Below, piece by piece: positions 53,201 through 62,166 of a stretch of 64,000 bases of DNA (position 1 is its first letter; every line of letters starts with the position of its first letter). Origin of the DNA: Dendrolimus kikuchii (Eukaryota > Arthropoda > Insecta > Lepidoptera > Lasiocampidae); contig CM034402.1 of NCBI GenBank assembly GCA_019925095.2, forward strand, positions 5,157,501-5,221,500, in the 5' to 3' direction. Below the pieces are notes generated by a model. The model saw only the letters and a program-made list of their open reading frames with translations, ran no database searches and was not told where the DNA came from. The position numbers and the translations under genes were made by a program.

Positions 53201-55204
53201 GCCCGCTCAACCACAGAGGCCGTCAAACAAAATAAATAATATATACATTCTAGAAATCCAAAAAAAAAATCGACACAACAAAAACATCTCAAATCTGTAG
53301 TTTTTCTATTTACATAATAATTATGCTGCTTTATAGTATACTGGTACTGCTTTGACCAAAATTTTACTTTCAGAAACGGTCTCAATGGTTTCCACTGCGT
53401 CAGGAGAGCTGTTTGCGAGGTAGCGGCTTTGACGGAACCTAACGGGATATACCACGAATTGTTAAAGGTGGTTTTTAGGTATGCACTGAACTAGATTAAC
53501 GAGAACTTTTAAACTTGTAAAGATTATAGCAAAATAAATTATAAAAAAAGACTATTCCAGTCTTAGTGAAATTGTAGATACTTGATTATGCCAAATAATG
53601 GACTTTTGTTGCAGTTCAAATAATCGCAGACTAAATCTAGTATTAATTCAAATTATATATTTTAACAAGAGTTATGAATTTCAAAGAAGCAAGTGAGGTG
53701 TGTAGGAATAAGCCTAAATGGCGCTCTGTTGTTCGTGCCTACCCTGCAAGGGAACTGGCGTGAAGTTATGTATGTATGTATATATTTTAACGATTGTAGG
53801 ATAACTGTAATATTGTTGGCACCCCTGTACCGTGATTAGCCTATATTAATTAATATTAAAAAATTAAGAAATCTTAATATAATATATCATTAATACTATA
53901 GCAGGGCTACAAAATAACAATATAATAAGGCTTGTTGCAACGCCAACGTCCTTGAGAGTTTTTCAGTACTAATTTTTTGGGCGATAGCGGGAGCTCCAAA
54001 GACGTGGTCGTTTTTTAGATGCATTATTATTTCATTGTGAATAAAATAAAGTAGTATTTAAAAAACATACATACATAACTTCACGCCAGTTCCCTTGCGG
54101 GGTAGGCACGAACAACAGAGCGCCATTTAGGCTTATTCTTACACACCTCACTTGCTTCTTTGACATTCATAACTCTTGTCATTTAAAAAACTTAATGAGA
54201 CAAAATTATTTATATCTCTTTTATAAAGAAGTAGATATTTTTTAGTCTGTTTTGATAACAATTGAAAGAGTAAAATGGTTGGTCGAAATAAGTTGCAGGT
54301 AATTTGATGACTTTTTTTCTTAACTTCAAATAAGTATAGAAAAATTATAAAAAAAAAGTAATTTACATCTCATATCGTAAAATTTTATTGTACTATTTTA
54401 GCTAAATTATTGATCAATAAATACTAACGTAAAGATATTTCGTTTCTAAACCCACTTTCGAGCTTTTACGGCAAGAGAAGCCTTAAGATTTCTCTATATC
54501 TTGAATAAATTGACAGGGTGTCAATCGCTGTGGGGGGGGGGGACTATTTTATTTTATTTTTCTCAAAATTAAAATTTTGCACATTATTTAATTATTATTA
54601 TTGTTATATATAGATAATAATAATTAAATAATGTGCAAAATTTCATTTTGAAACAAATACATTCATTTTCAATAAGTTAATGGATTTTACGTAACTAAAA
54701 ATTGCTTAAAATCGCTTTCAAACACGTAAATAATAGTGCCCCCTTATAACTATGAGACAGAACTTTTGAAAATCCATAGTGATAAAGCGTTATTATACAT
54801 CTGTGGTGCGATACACATTTAGATTTTTATTATAGATAAAATAAAATAATTGATGTGATTTCGTAAAAATATTGAAACTAAAAAATAATAATTAATTAAA
54901 ATAGGTGAAATCTGAAGTCTGGCTCATAAATTGCCCAGATAATTGGCCATACTATACAGCGTGGGAATGCAATCAGCCTTCTGGGCACGCTTCCCGCTGT
55001 CAGGGATCTACTACGAAATTTATAAGTTTAGATTTAATTTATTTTAGTGATGGTTAAGATTAAAGTGTTTTTTTTTTATTTTACAGACAACATTCCTCTG
55101 TCACAAATAAGTGGCATAACACGACTGAAGAAGGCTGTCGAACATCAATAGCATCATGTCCATTCTCTCTTCTAGAAGTATCAAGATATACGGATATTAT
55201 TTGA
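50283..55204 (+). CDS. DM4/12 family secreted protein, gene 5 (four exons, 175 aa)
   Basis: Exons: 50283-50426, 51906-52066, 53374-53478, 55087-55204; GT-AG, phases 0,2,2; 528 nt with TGA. A hydrophobic signal peptide (about residues 6-21) is followed by HRPKR (33-37) and FLSFLNITRFY; N43-I-T is a glycosylation sequon. Exon 2 encodes INFKANMVQWNQIFAQAIGF, then NWDDPPNSFHPFHRL and RRTVYNNLEILLDR. Exon 3 has the core NGFHCVRRAVCE (Cys110, Cys116); exon 4 has H-N-T-T and C-x6-CPFSLLE (Cys154, Cys161). It lacks the exon carrying VNPAFAKRS found in genes 2-4 and is the smallest complete member. It is a tandem duplicate of gene 6: exons 1 and 2 have identical lengths in both. AATAAA lies at 55249-55254. 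Confidence 0.9.
50776..51049 (-). mobile_element. Short poly(A) retroposon with 15-bp target duplication
   Basis: TGCTTGGCCTAGTTT is repeated perfectly at 50776-50790 and 51035-51049. The insert (50791-51034) has its poly(A) at the left, so it is a minus-strand copy. Before the poly(A) it reads TATGGCGGAGACACCCGGGT and CTACAC. The target itself was an imperfect palindrome (AACACCTAA..TTAGGTGTT). In gene 5 intron 1. Confidence 0.8.
51495..51656 (+). mobile_element. RTE-like LINE 3' fragment
   Basis: From AGCAGAAGGTGATGCCAGGA to the GGGAACTGGCGTGAAGTTAT tail and TATG repeats. In gene 5 intron 1, 250 bp before exon 2. Confidence 0.8.
52137..52383 (-). mobile_element. R1-like LINE 3' UTR fragment with near-perfect target duplication
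   Basis: GGCGGATGGAGCC (52137-52149) and GGCGGATAGAGCC (52371-52383) flank the insert. On the minus strand the insert ends CGCAAACGGATTTCCCCTTG plus poly(A) and contains GGGGTTTTAGTGGGTATTCC, as in the 3' UTR of the element at 29100. Only about 220 bp of 3' UTR were copied. In gene 5 intron 2, 70 bp below the exon 2 donor. Confidence 0.75.
52433..52500 (+). repeat. 10-bp minisatellite, unit CGATGACCTT
   Basis: Six to seven tandem units of CGATGACCTT with GG for AC variants (CGATGGCCTT, CGATGGCCGT). The period is strictly 10 bp, about one helical turn. In gene 5 intron 2. Confidence 0.9.
52975..53227 (-). mobile_element. tRNA-derived SINE (family F), full length
   Basis: Minus strand from 53227: an A box-like TGGTTGAGCGG, then a B box GGTTCGATTCC 49 nt later, the pol III pattern of a tRNA head. 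The body contains TCTGGGATCATCGGCCCCAG and GTATATTACCCATAACACAA and ends in an ATT/ATATT-rich tail (52975-53000). In gene 5 intron 2, about 150 bp before exon 3. Scraps occur at 9836, 11668 and 12450. Confidence 0.8.
53662..53786 (+). mobile_element. RTE-like LINE 3' fragment
   Basis: AACAAGAGTTATGAATTTCA to GGGAACTGGCGTGAAGTTAT with TATG repeats. In gene 5 intron 3, 400 bp from an inverted partner at 54060. Confidence 0.8.
54060..54181 (-). mobile_element. RTE-like LINE 3' fragment, inverted to the previous copy
   Basis: TACATACATACATAACTTCACG to AACTCTTGTCAT. With 53662-53786 it forms an inverted pair of about 120-bp arms that could pair in the gene 5 pre-mRNA. Confidence 0.8.
54562..54650. 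repeat. Near-perfect 30-bp hairpin
   Basis: Left arm 54572-54601 and right arm 54614-54643 are exact reverse complements (AAATTTTGCACATTATTTAA...). A 12-nt loop GTTATATATAG separates them and the arms extend outward with one or two mismatches (CAAAATT against AATGAAAC). A run of ten G (54532-54541) lies 20 bp upstream. It could be a fold-back MITE remnant or structured RNA. In gene 5 intron 3. Confidence 0.75.
54943..55025 (+). mobile_element. Family C C-terminal scrap
   Basis: ATACAGCGTGGGAATGCAAT and CAGCCTTCTGGGCACGCTTC correspond to the IQRGNAASILGT coding region, with loss of frame. It lies 60 bp before exon 4 of gene 5. Confidence 0.55.
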
Positions 55205-55248
55205 TTTATAAAAAAAACCGACATTTAGAAAACAACATTTACATTAAG

Positions 55249-55254
55249 AATAAA
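55249..55254 (+). terminator. Polyadenylation signal AATAAA of gene 5
   Basis: AATAAA 45 nt beyond the TGA stop; the expected position for 3'-end processing. Confidence 0.6.
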
Positions 55255-55387
55255 TGATTTTTATATCAGATCATGTGTAAATCTGAATTGTTTATTTATT
55301 TCAAGTTTTTTAATTAAGTCTAAAAAAAGATAAATGCAATAAAAGCTATCCACAGACGGTTGTTTAAAACTACGTATTATATATAAT

Positions 55388-55565
55388 ACTAGCTGACACG
55401 GCAGACGTCGTCCTGCCCGGAAAAGCTTCAATCGATATGCCGACAGCAGCGCCACCTACCGGCCCCAATTGTGAACCAACTTAGAAACCTTCTTTGGCTC
55501 ATGCACAACAACTTTTCTAAAGACCATCACATGATCAAATGTATAGTTTACGATTCTATAAAGGA
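55388..55565 (+). repeat. Dispersed repeat starting ACTAGCTGACACGGCAGACG
   Basis: The sequence style (CTAGCTGAC-CGGCAGACGT-GTCCTGCC) is common in lepidopteran interspersed repeats. I recognise it by pattern only; no second copy is in the window. Confidence 0.35.
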
Positions 55566-55568
55566 TTT

Positions 55569-56170
55569 TTTACAATTTCCTGCGGCCGGGCGGTCTTTTT
55601 TTTTATTGCAGGAGATCAGCAGACAGGCAAATGGCCCACTTGATGGAAAGCGGTTACCATCGCCTATGGACATTTGCAACACCAAAGGTGCTACAAATGC
55701 GCTGCTGCTCTCTTAAGGGAAACTGGAACCTGGTCACTAATGCCGGAACACAACTCGAAGGTTGTTATGGCGACATACTTTAGACCAGGAGTGGTAGCCA
55801 TCCAGTCGGGCAAATTCCCTACCACCTGGCTGTGGGTTGTTAAGTCGCCTCTTACGACAGGCCGCCCGGCCGCAGGAAATTGTATTCTTTCTCCGTTCCT
55901 GCACGGATGGGTCTGTCGTAAGAGGCGACTTAACAACCCACAGCCGGGTGATAGGGCATTTGCCCGACTGGATGGCTACCACCCCTGGTCTAAATTATGT
56001 CGCCATAAGAACCTTGAGTTGTGTTCCGGCATTAGTGACCAGGTTCCAGTTTCCCTTAAGAGAGCAACAGCGCATTTGTGGCAACTTTGCTGTTGCAAGT
56101 GTCCATAGGCGATGGTAACCGCTTTCCATCAAGTAGGCCGTCTGTCTGTCTCTTGATCTCCTGCAATAAA
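55569..56170. mobile_element. Self-nested family B pair forming a long inverted repeat
   Basis: A plus-strand family B copy starts at 55569 (ACAATTTCCTGCGGCCGGGC) and is broken at 55595. A full minus-strand copy (about 55596-55910, T-run first, ending TTCCTGCACGGATG) is inserted, and the host copy resumes at 55911 with TCTGTCGTAAGAGGCGACTT to its poly(A) at 56170. GGTCT at both junctions is a possible short target duplication. Arms of about 250 bp face each other, so any transcript would fold into a long hairpin. Confidence 0.8.
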
Positions 56171-57125
56171 AAAAAGGATATACAGACAATTGTAAGTGTT
56201 TTTTTTAATGAATTTTGTATTAAATATAATTGCATTTCACCACGATCACGGCCATTGGTGGACGACGAAGCGGTCGAAGATGGAGCACGCTTACCTAGTA
56301 CCTATTCACATGAGACTGGAAGATATGAAGTGATGGAATACGCAGCTCCCTGTCCCATCACTTCCACCTCGTCCTATTACTTCTATCATCACCCTTCATC
56401 CTATTCTAGGATACACGAGATAGACAATACGGTAGCATCGCCCAAAGGCAAGGTTGCAAATGACCAAAAGCAACAGCACAGATAGTACAGTAACCACTTT
56501 CCATCCGGCCGTCTGTTAGCCCGCTTTAGGCAATAGAAAAATTATATTGGTAACAAAGAACAGCCATATATTCAAATTCAAAAGTTTTTATTCAAAATAA
56601 GTTCCACTGGAGAACACTTTTTGAAGGTCATACATGTAAGTTACAATTAAATTTTTACTTCCTATTCTATGTACACCGCTTCGCAACGTGTTGATGCTGT
56701 AAAGGAGAAGAAGCGGCAAGAAACTACCCAGCAACACGTCTAGCTAAATATTGTTTTTCTTTATATTTCATATTCTATTTATATCTCAAATTCTTTTTTT
56801 TATAAGTTTTGTACAGAAGTATGTTTCAAAATTACTTTTTGAAGAATTAATGGAGTTGTAGCAAACAATGCATACTCAATAAGACCAAGACAATAAAAAG
56901 AAAAAAAAACCTACTTTGACCAGTAGTATGAGTAATGCAAATCATAATAATTTCATCTGTGCGACATAATTTAATTAAAATTGCTGCATTTCTGCGGATA
57001 GAACATCCGGGGAGCTTGTTAGTGTCGACGGTATTATGCCGTCGCGTCATTAGGTTGTATGCGGCTTAATGCGAAGTCTTGGCTTACATTTCTCAACTAC
57101 AACCTCTGTACAGTCTTTATTCAAC
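56171..57125. other. Intergenic sequence between genes 5 and 6, repeat scraps
   Basis: At 56496-56540 a family B-like 3' scrap (CCACTTTCCATCCGGCCGTC). At 56670-56760 GCTTCGCAACGTGTTGATGC and GAGAAGAAGCGGCAAGAAAC, a phrase also inside family G. The 135-codon frame 56078-56485 crosses a family B end and is not a gene. Confidence 0.45.
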
Positions 57126-57425
57126 ACTATTTGTTACCCGCAAATATGTCCGCGTGCAATTTAATTTAATTTGCCTTCCGGTTCGGCGACGGCAGCGGCG
57201 TGCGCGTGGGCCTTTCAAATATTTTTTTCCCAAAATAAAAGTAGCCTAAGTTACTCATAACATCAACTATCTGCCAGTGAAAGACCTTTAAAATCGGTTT
57301 AACCGTTTCAAAGTTATCAGGAACAAACAGACAGACAAAAAATTTATACATTGATTTTTTGATATAAGTGCATACTCTCATATGCATTTAGTAAAAAGCT
57401 GTTATATTACCAACAGATACTTCAA
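57126..57425 (+). repeat. Family H interspersed repeat
   Basis: ACCCGCAAATATGTCCGCGT, ATCAACTATCTGCCAGTGAA, and GAACAAACAGACAGACAAAA match 8095-8290 and, more loosely, 36975-37440. Confidence 0.55.
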
Positions 57426-57789
57426 TTTTATTTATTTGTGTAAATAAATAAATGTTATTATAAAGTATAAACTTAAGTAAGCGCTTAGCAGTCTGTGTAC
57501 GTAAAGATACCTAGAGGTAAGAAACTTTCCTTATTTTCTTTATTTGACAATGGGGTCAAAAAAGAATTTAATACAATATACACCATATCACAAAAACTAG
57601 AAAGATATTGTTCGAAATCATTTTCGTTGAATGTATTTTCAGAGGCAAGAAGAAATCAAGAGAGAAAAAGTGGAATAATTTACCTCGCCACCAGTCCGGT
57701 GCGTCCACTTTTCCCCGGAGGTTCAAAGACTCCTATCATTCGTTCAATTCGGTACTAATATAGGATTAGTGATTTTCACTGGACCAAGT

Positions 57790-57960
57790 AGTAATTCAGG
57801 CCATGCATACAATGTAACGGATAAGCATATCGTAAATAAAGCCTACTTTCAATAATTACATATCCACTCAGTTGTAACCTGCATTCCGAAAACATCACGA
57901 CCAATACAAATGTATTGTGTTTCAGTTCATTCAGACGTGTGTTAGTGATTATTATCTTTG
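57790..57960 (+). promoter_or_regulatory. Conserved non-coding block upstream of gene 6
   Basis: Counterpart of 49750-49915: AGGCCATGCATACAATGTAA, CTTTCAATAATTACAT, AAAACATCACGACCAATACA, then GTTCATTCAGACGTGTGTTA. The CATTCAG motif could be the initiator. From here to the ATG is about 1.1 kb, so a 5' UTR intron is likely if this is the promoter. Confidence 0.6.
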
Positions 57961-58279
57961 GTCTATTGTGTATTTTAAGAGGATTATTTTACTATGCAAT
58001 CTTGCGTTTTGAATTCATGCTTAGCGTATCATTCTTATTATCTGTTAGACGTGCGAATGAAGGGGGTACCCCGTACGGGATGGAAGAGCGAGATGGAATG
58101 CTCCTCCGTCTCAAAGGAAGATCTTCCAGCGAGGCTAATGTTGTTCCTCGCCCATCTGTTATGGTTGAAAATTTGTATATATTTTATGTACGTTTCGGGA
58201 AACGTTTGTGACATCAATTATTTCATCTATTGGGTTCTAAGTGTTCCACTACACGAATAAAAAGGACATAACTCATAGA
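57961..58279. other. Possible leader region of gene 6, no coding exon found
   Basis: Overlapping frames 57915-58211 and 57994-58260 contain a hydrophobic stretch but no DM4/12 or transposon motif. I do not call either. Confidence 0.35.
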
Positions 58280-58445
58280 GCCACATAAGGGATCTTTGAA
58301 AGTTGCACCCATGTCCGAAAAGTTAAGAAGTTTATGGGGGTATGGGCTTGTATTGAGGAAGGATGAGTCACGTCACAAAAAAAGTTAAACTGGAAGATCG
58401 ATCGATACAAGTGCAAAGGTAGACCAAAAACGAGATTTTGAAAGT
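58280..58445 (+). pseudogene. LINE C-terminal relic (GHVMRR type)
   Basis: Plus strand: KVAPMSEKLRSLWGYGLVLR, KDESR, then after a stop DTSAKVDQKRDF. Same region as 14581-14830 and 20000-20720, decayed. Confidence 0.5.
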
Positions 58446-58479
58446 ATTAACGAATTATATAATTAATCATTATTATCTG

Positions 58480-58860
58480 AATTATAATTATGATTAACGA
58501 GCTGTTGCCGGTGGCTTCGCTCACGTATATTAAATATAGCCATAATTGGAGTAGTCAAAAAAAAAAAGATAACCCCTTTCTCATCCCCTTATGTATACAT
58601 GTATACATTTATTTCTAGAAGCAAGTATATAAACTTTCGTGTTTCTTACTTAAAAAATGATCAATTTTTATACAAACTTTTATTCCCTTTTCACCCTCTT
58701 AGGGGTTAGACTTTCAAAAATCGTAGTACGTATGTACAGTATAGGAGTAACCCGCATGTAAATTTTCATGGTCCTAGCCCCAGTACTTTGGGCTGTGCGT
58801 TGGTATGTCAGTTACTCAATCAATGCGTCAGTCAGTCAGTTATACCTATATGTATAGATT
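58480..58860 (+). repeat. Interspersed repeat with GCTTCGCTCAC motif
   Basis: GCTGTTGCCGGTGGCTTCGC, then CCTCTTAGGGGTTAGAC and TCATGGTCCTAGCCCCAGTA, followed by GTCAGTCAGTCAGT. This is the plan of a widely dispersed lepidopteran repeat, recognised by pattern only. Confidence 0.4.
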
Positions 58861-59039
58861 AAAAAATTGCATAGTCAAATATCCATAATCAATATACCTA
58901 TAATAATAGATTTTTTTTTAAAGAAATTTAAATTAATTCTTATGAAAAAGAATTATATTTAAAATATTCGAATGTGACATGTTTTTAACTTTGATAACAA
59001 CTATTTAATAAGAAATGTAAATTAAAAATATAAAATAAA

Positions 59040-61591
59040 ATGAATAGATTATATCAACTTTTTATTATGTTTTATGTTTATTTATTTGTGTTCGTTCTAA
59101 TCGAATTATGTGAAACAACTGAAAACGTGGTGGCGAATAGACCGAAAAGATTTATAAGTTTCAGAAACTCTACTCATTTTTTTGTAAGTATTTATATTGA
59201 ACATTTTTATCCGTGCAGGAACGTTTATTTGTTCCAAAAGTATATACAAGATTTTTTTGGGGTTGGGACCTTCTATTAAGTATTAATATATACTTGTGTC
59301 AGAAGGACCCGCTCTCAATTCACTTAAACATTAAACATAACTTTTATTACAATAAACCATTTTACAAATAATTTTTATGTGTTGTATACCTATATCTGTG
59401 TGTATGAATGTATGTAAGAATGTGTGAGTGTGTGCGTGTGTGTGTAGATGTATGAGACTAAGTGTTTGTGTTTATGTTATATAAAGTTAGAATACTATAT
59501 AATATACACTAATAATTCTTCACATTCTTTATATGTTTTCAATAATAGCCAATTTGTAACAATTTCCTTACAGTCATAATATTTCAAATTACTGAATTGT
59601 AATACTTTATTAATTTGATTAAATATATGTATGGAATGCATTTTATATCGGTGATTAGCAAATGAAGTATTAACCCTAGTGGTTTTTATAGATATCCCTT
59701 TCCTTCTTCCTTTATCAACGCTTTCATACAATGAAAAGTTTTTATGAGTTTTTAAAATAACATTCAATACATATAGTTTTCTTACTGTTAGAAGTTGACA
59801 CGTAGAAAAAAGTTCCTCAGTAGAGAATCTATATGGTTTAAAGTACATGACCTTAAGCAATGAACGTTGAGATCTTTCTAGCCCAATTAATTTACTCTTA
59901 GCAGCACCTCCCCATATAGTAATACAATATATTAAAATTGATTGCACTAGCGCTACATAAATTTTATTAAGTAAAGTTGCTGAGGCAATAAGCCTTAGCG
60001 TTTTGAAGATCCATGTCATTTTCCGTAATCTCTGGCTAACCGTGTCTATTTGTAAATGCCAATTTAATCTTTGGTCTATCATCACGCCTAAGTACTTAAC
60101 ATAAGATACTCTGGTGATGGTAACAGGGTTGCAATCACAGGCAAGTACATCACCACATTTATGCATTTTTATAGCAAAGTTAACATTTGGTTGAGTTCTA
60201 TTGCGAATACTAAAACAAATATAGTTAGTTTTAGTTACATTAAGGGTAAGTAAATTTATTTTTAGCCATTTAGCGATTTTAGCAATTTGATTTAATTAGC
60301 ATTGTTTATTATATTTGTAGATTGGAAGACAATATTTTTTGGCAAACTCATTTTTGTAATACATACATACATACCTACATAACTTCACGCCAGTTCCCTT
60401 GCGGGGTAGGCACGAACAACAGAGCGCCATTTAGGCTTATTCTTACACACCTCACTTGCTTCTTTGACATTCATAACTCTTGTCATGTACGCCCGTTCTT
60501 AAGGCTTGTAATTTTTGTAATAATTGTAAGATAATGTTATTATTAGAAGTATTTAACACTGTTTTAAAATTACCTACATGAAAGTAAATAGTAGGTTGTT
60601 TGGGTTGATTCTGGTTTGATGGAGGCTGGAACTGAAAATCAGCGCTGTGTTAGCTCCTGACACAGCATAATGCTGGGTTTCCAGCCTCATTGTCGTGAAT
60701 TTTATTTACGTACATTTCTTAAACTGTACATATTTATTAGTTTATTATTCTATCCGTGCAGGAACGGAGAAAGAATACAATTTCCTGCGGCCGGCGGCCT
60801 GTCGTAAGAGGCGACTTAACAACCCACAGCCAGGTGTTAGGGCATTTGCCCAACTGGATGACTACCACCCCTGGTCTAAAGTATCTCGCCATAACAACTT
60901 TGAGTTGTGTTCCGGCATTAGTGATCAGGTTCCAGTTTCCCTTAAGAGAGCAGCAGCGCATTTGTAGCAACTTTGCTGTTGCAAATGTCCATAGGCGATG
61001 GCAACCGCTTTCCATCAAGTGGGCCGTCTGCCTGTCTGCTGATCTCCTGCAATAAAAAAAAATTGTAAAAATCCTTGTATTTTATGTGAGTGCATTTATT
61101 GCGACAATAAATATTTTTCTTTCTTTCTTTCAGTTCCCGGCACGGATCTTGAGCAGTCAGCGGAATAAGGCTCGGGTTACGCTTTAAGCGCAGCTAATCT
61201 AATGCGATTTAACGTCATATCGGTAATAATATGTTTTTGGTCCTTTACTAGAAAGGGACAGTACTTCATAAATACTTTGAAAAAGATCCACTTATGCGTA
61301 CATAAAGGTGACCGCTCAAGAATCGCACCGGGGCTAATACTAACAATTTAGAAGCTCTTCAGAATTACATTTTGCACTAGATGACTGGGCCATTTTTAGT
61401 TCTTCTTCTTCGACATTATCTCTTCCGCAGATCAGGTTCAATTTTAAGGCGAACGTGATTCATTGGAACCGCATATTCGCACAGGCGCTAGGGTTCCGCA
61501 TCAACTGGGACGATCCGCCGGACTCCTTTCATCCTTACCACAGACTACATAGAAGAACTGTGTATAACAATATGGAAATCTTATTAAACAG
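59040..61591 (+). CDS. DM4/12 family secreted protein, gene 6 (first two exons, continues beyond window)
   Basis: Exons seen: 59040-59183 (48 codons, donor GTAAGT) and 61431-61591 (acceptor TTCCGCAG, donor GTAACA); both are exactly as long as in gene 5. Residues 5-22 are hydrophobic; NRPKR then FISFRNSTHFF follow, with N-S-T at the position of N-I-T in gene 5. Exon 2 encodes IRFNFKANVIHWNRIFAQAL, FRINWDDPPDSFHPYHRLHR and RTVYNNMEILLN, about 80 percent identical to gene 5. The expected third exon (C-x5-C core) was not found between 61592 and 64000, so it must lie further downstream or be lost. Intron 1 contains an antisense LINE, an RTE-like piece and a family B copy. Confidence 0.85.
59340..60297 (-). 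pseudogene. LINE reverse transcriptase C-terminal part (CR1/Jockey-like)
   Basis: The frame from 60297 reads KWLKINLLTLNVTKTNYICF, then SYVKYLGVMIDQRLNWHLQI, the thumb motif, then KIYVALVQSILIYCITIWGG and FNQINKVLQF; it stays open to the stop at 59495. The palm with the YADD motif is missing. The 3' UTR includes a GTGT microsatellite and an AATAAA-like end near 59350. An open frame of about 270 codons suggests a moderately young copy. Antisense in intron 1 of gene 6. Confidence 0.8.
60358..60508 (-). mobile_element. RTE-like LINE 3' fragment
   Basis: TACATACATACATACCTACATA, CTTCACGCCAGTTCCCTTGC, through CATAACTCTTGTCATGTACG. In gene 6 intron 1. Confidence 0.8.
60752..61067 (+). mobile_element. 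Family B SINE-like repeat, full length
   Basis: From ATCCGTGCAGGAACGGAGAA to CTGATCTCCTGCAATAAAAA. This is a reference copy for the family: about 315 bp, 3' poly(A), no conserved frame. The 5' end forms a small stem (GCAGGAA..TTCCTGC). No obvious tRNA head was seen, so it may be a LINE 3' UTR derivative. Confidence 0.85.
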
Positions 61592-61726
61592 GTAACATTT
61601 TGTGTTTCATTTCTTTCGGCTTAAATTTCAACACTCCGATTAGTTTTAAACGAAATAAAACAAAGTGCGATAAAATTATAAAATGTTTAATATTTTTTTT
61701 TTTGACAGTTTACCACAGTCTGTATC

Positions 61727-61871
61727 CAGCCTTAAGAACAGACGAGCGTGCATGACAAGAGCTATGAATGTCAAAGAAGCAAGTGAGGTGTGTAAGAATA
61801 AGCCTGAATGGCGCTCTGTTGTTCGTGCCTACCCCGCAAGGGAACTGGCGTGAAGTTATGTATGTATGTAT
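61727..61871 (+). mobile_element. RTE-like LINE 3' fragment
   Basis: CCTTAAGAACAGACGAGCGT to the TATG tail. It ends directly against a family B copy. In gene 6, about 135 bp below exon 2. Confidence 0.8.
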
Positions 61872-61872
61872 C

Positions 61873-62166
61873 CATGGAGGAACAGAGAAAGAATACAATT
61901 CCTACGGCCGAGTGGCCTGTCGTAAGAGGCGATAAAAGCAACCCACAGCCAGGTGGTAGGGTATATGGCCGACTGGATGGTTATCACTCCTGGTCTAGGG
62001 TATGCCGCCATAACAACCTTGAGTTTGTTGTCTTATGTTCCGGCATTATAGGTTCAGTTTAGAGCGGCAGCACTTTGGTGTTACAAATGGCCATAGGCGA
62101 CGGTAACCGCTTTCCATCAGGTAAACCGTCTGCCTGTCTGCTGAACTCATGCATTAAAAAAAATTA
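61873..62166 (+). mobile_element. Family B SINE-like repeat
   Basis: From GGAGGAACAGAGAAAGAATA to GAACTCATGCATTAAAAAAA, with a short internal deletion around 62050. Confidence 0.75.

Noticed and set aside
53140..53227. tRNA gene candidate with A and B boxes
   Set aside because: No acceptor-stem pairing and a SINE body and tail follow; scraps of the same element occur elsewhere in the window.
55674..56118. Several 80-144-codon open frames around 55.7-56.1 kb
   Set aside because: They cross the self-nested family B copies; the same translated pieces appear at every family B copy in changing frames.
57915..58260. Two overlapping frames considered as an extra DM4/12 first exon or leader peptide
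   Set aside because: No basic cleavage site with F-(P) motif, no donor at the expected place, and no counterpart upstream of gene 5.
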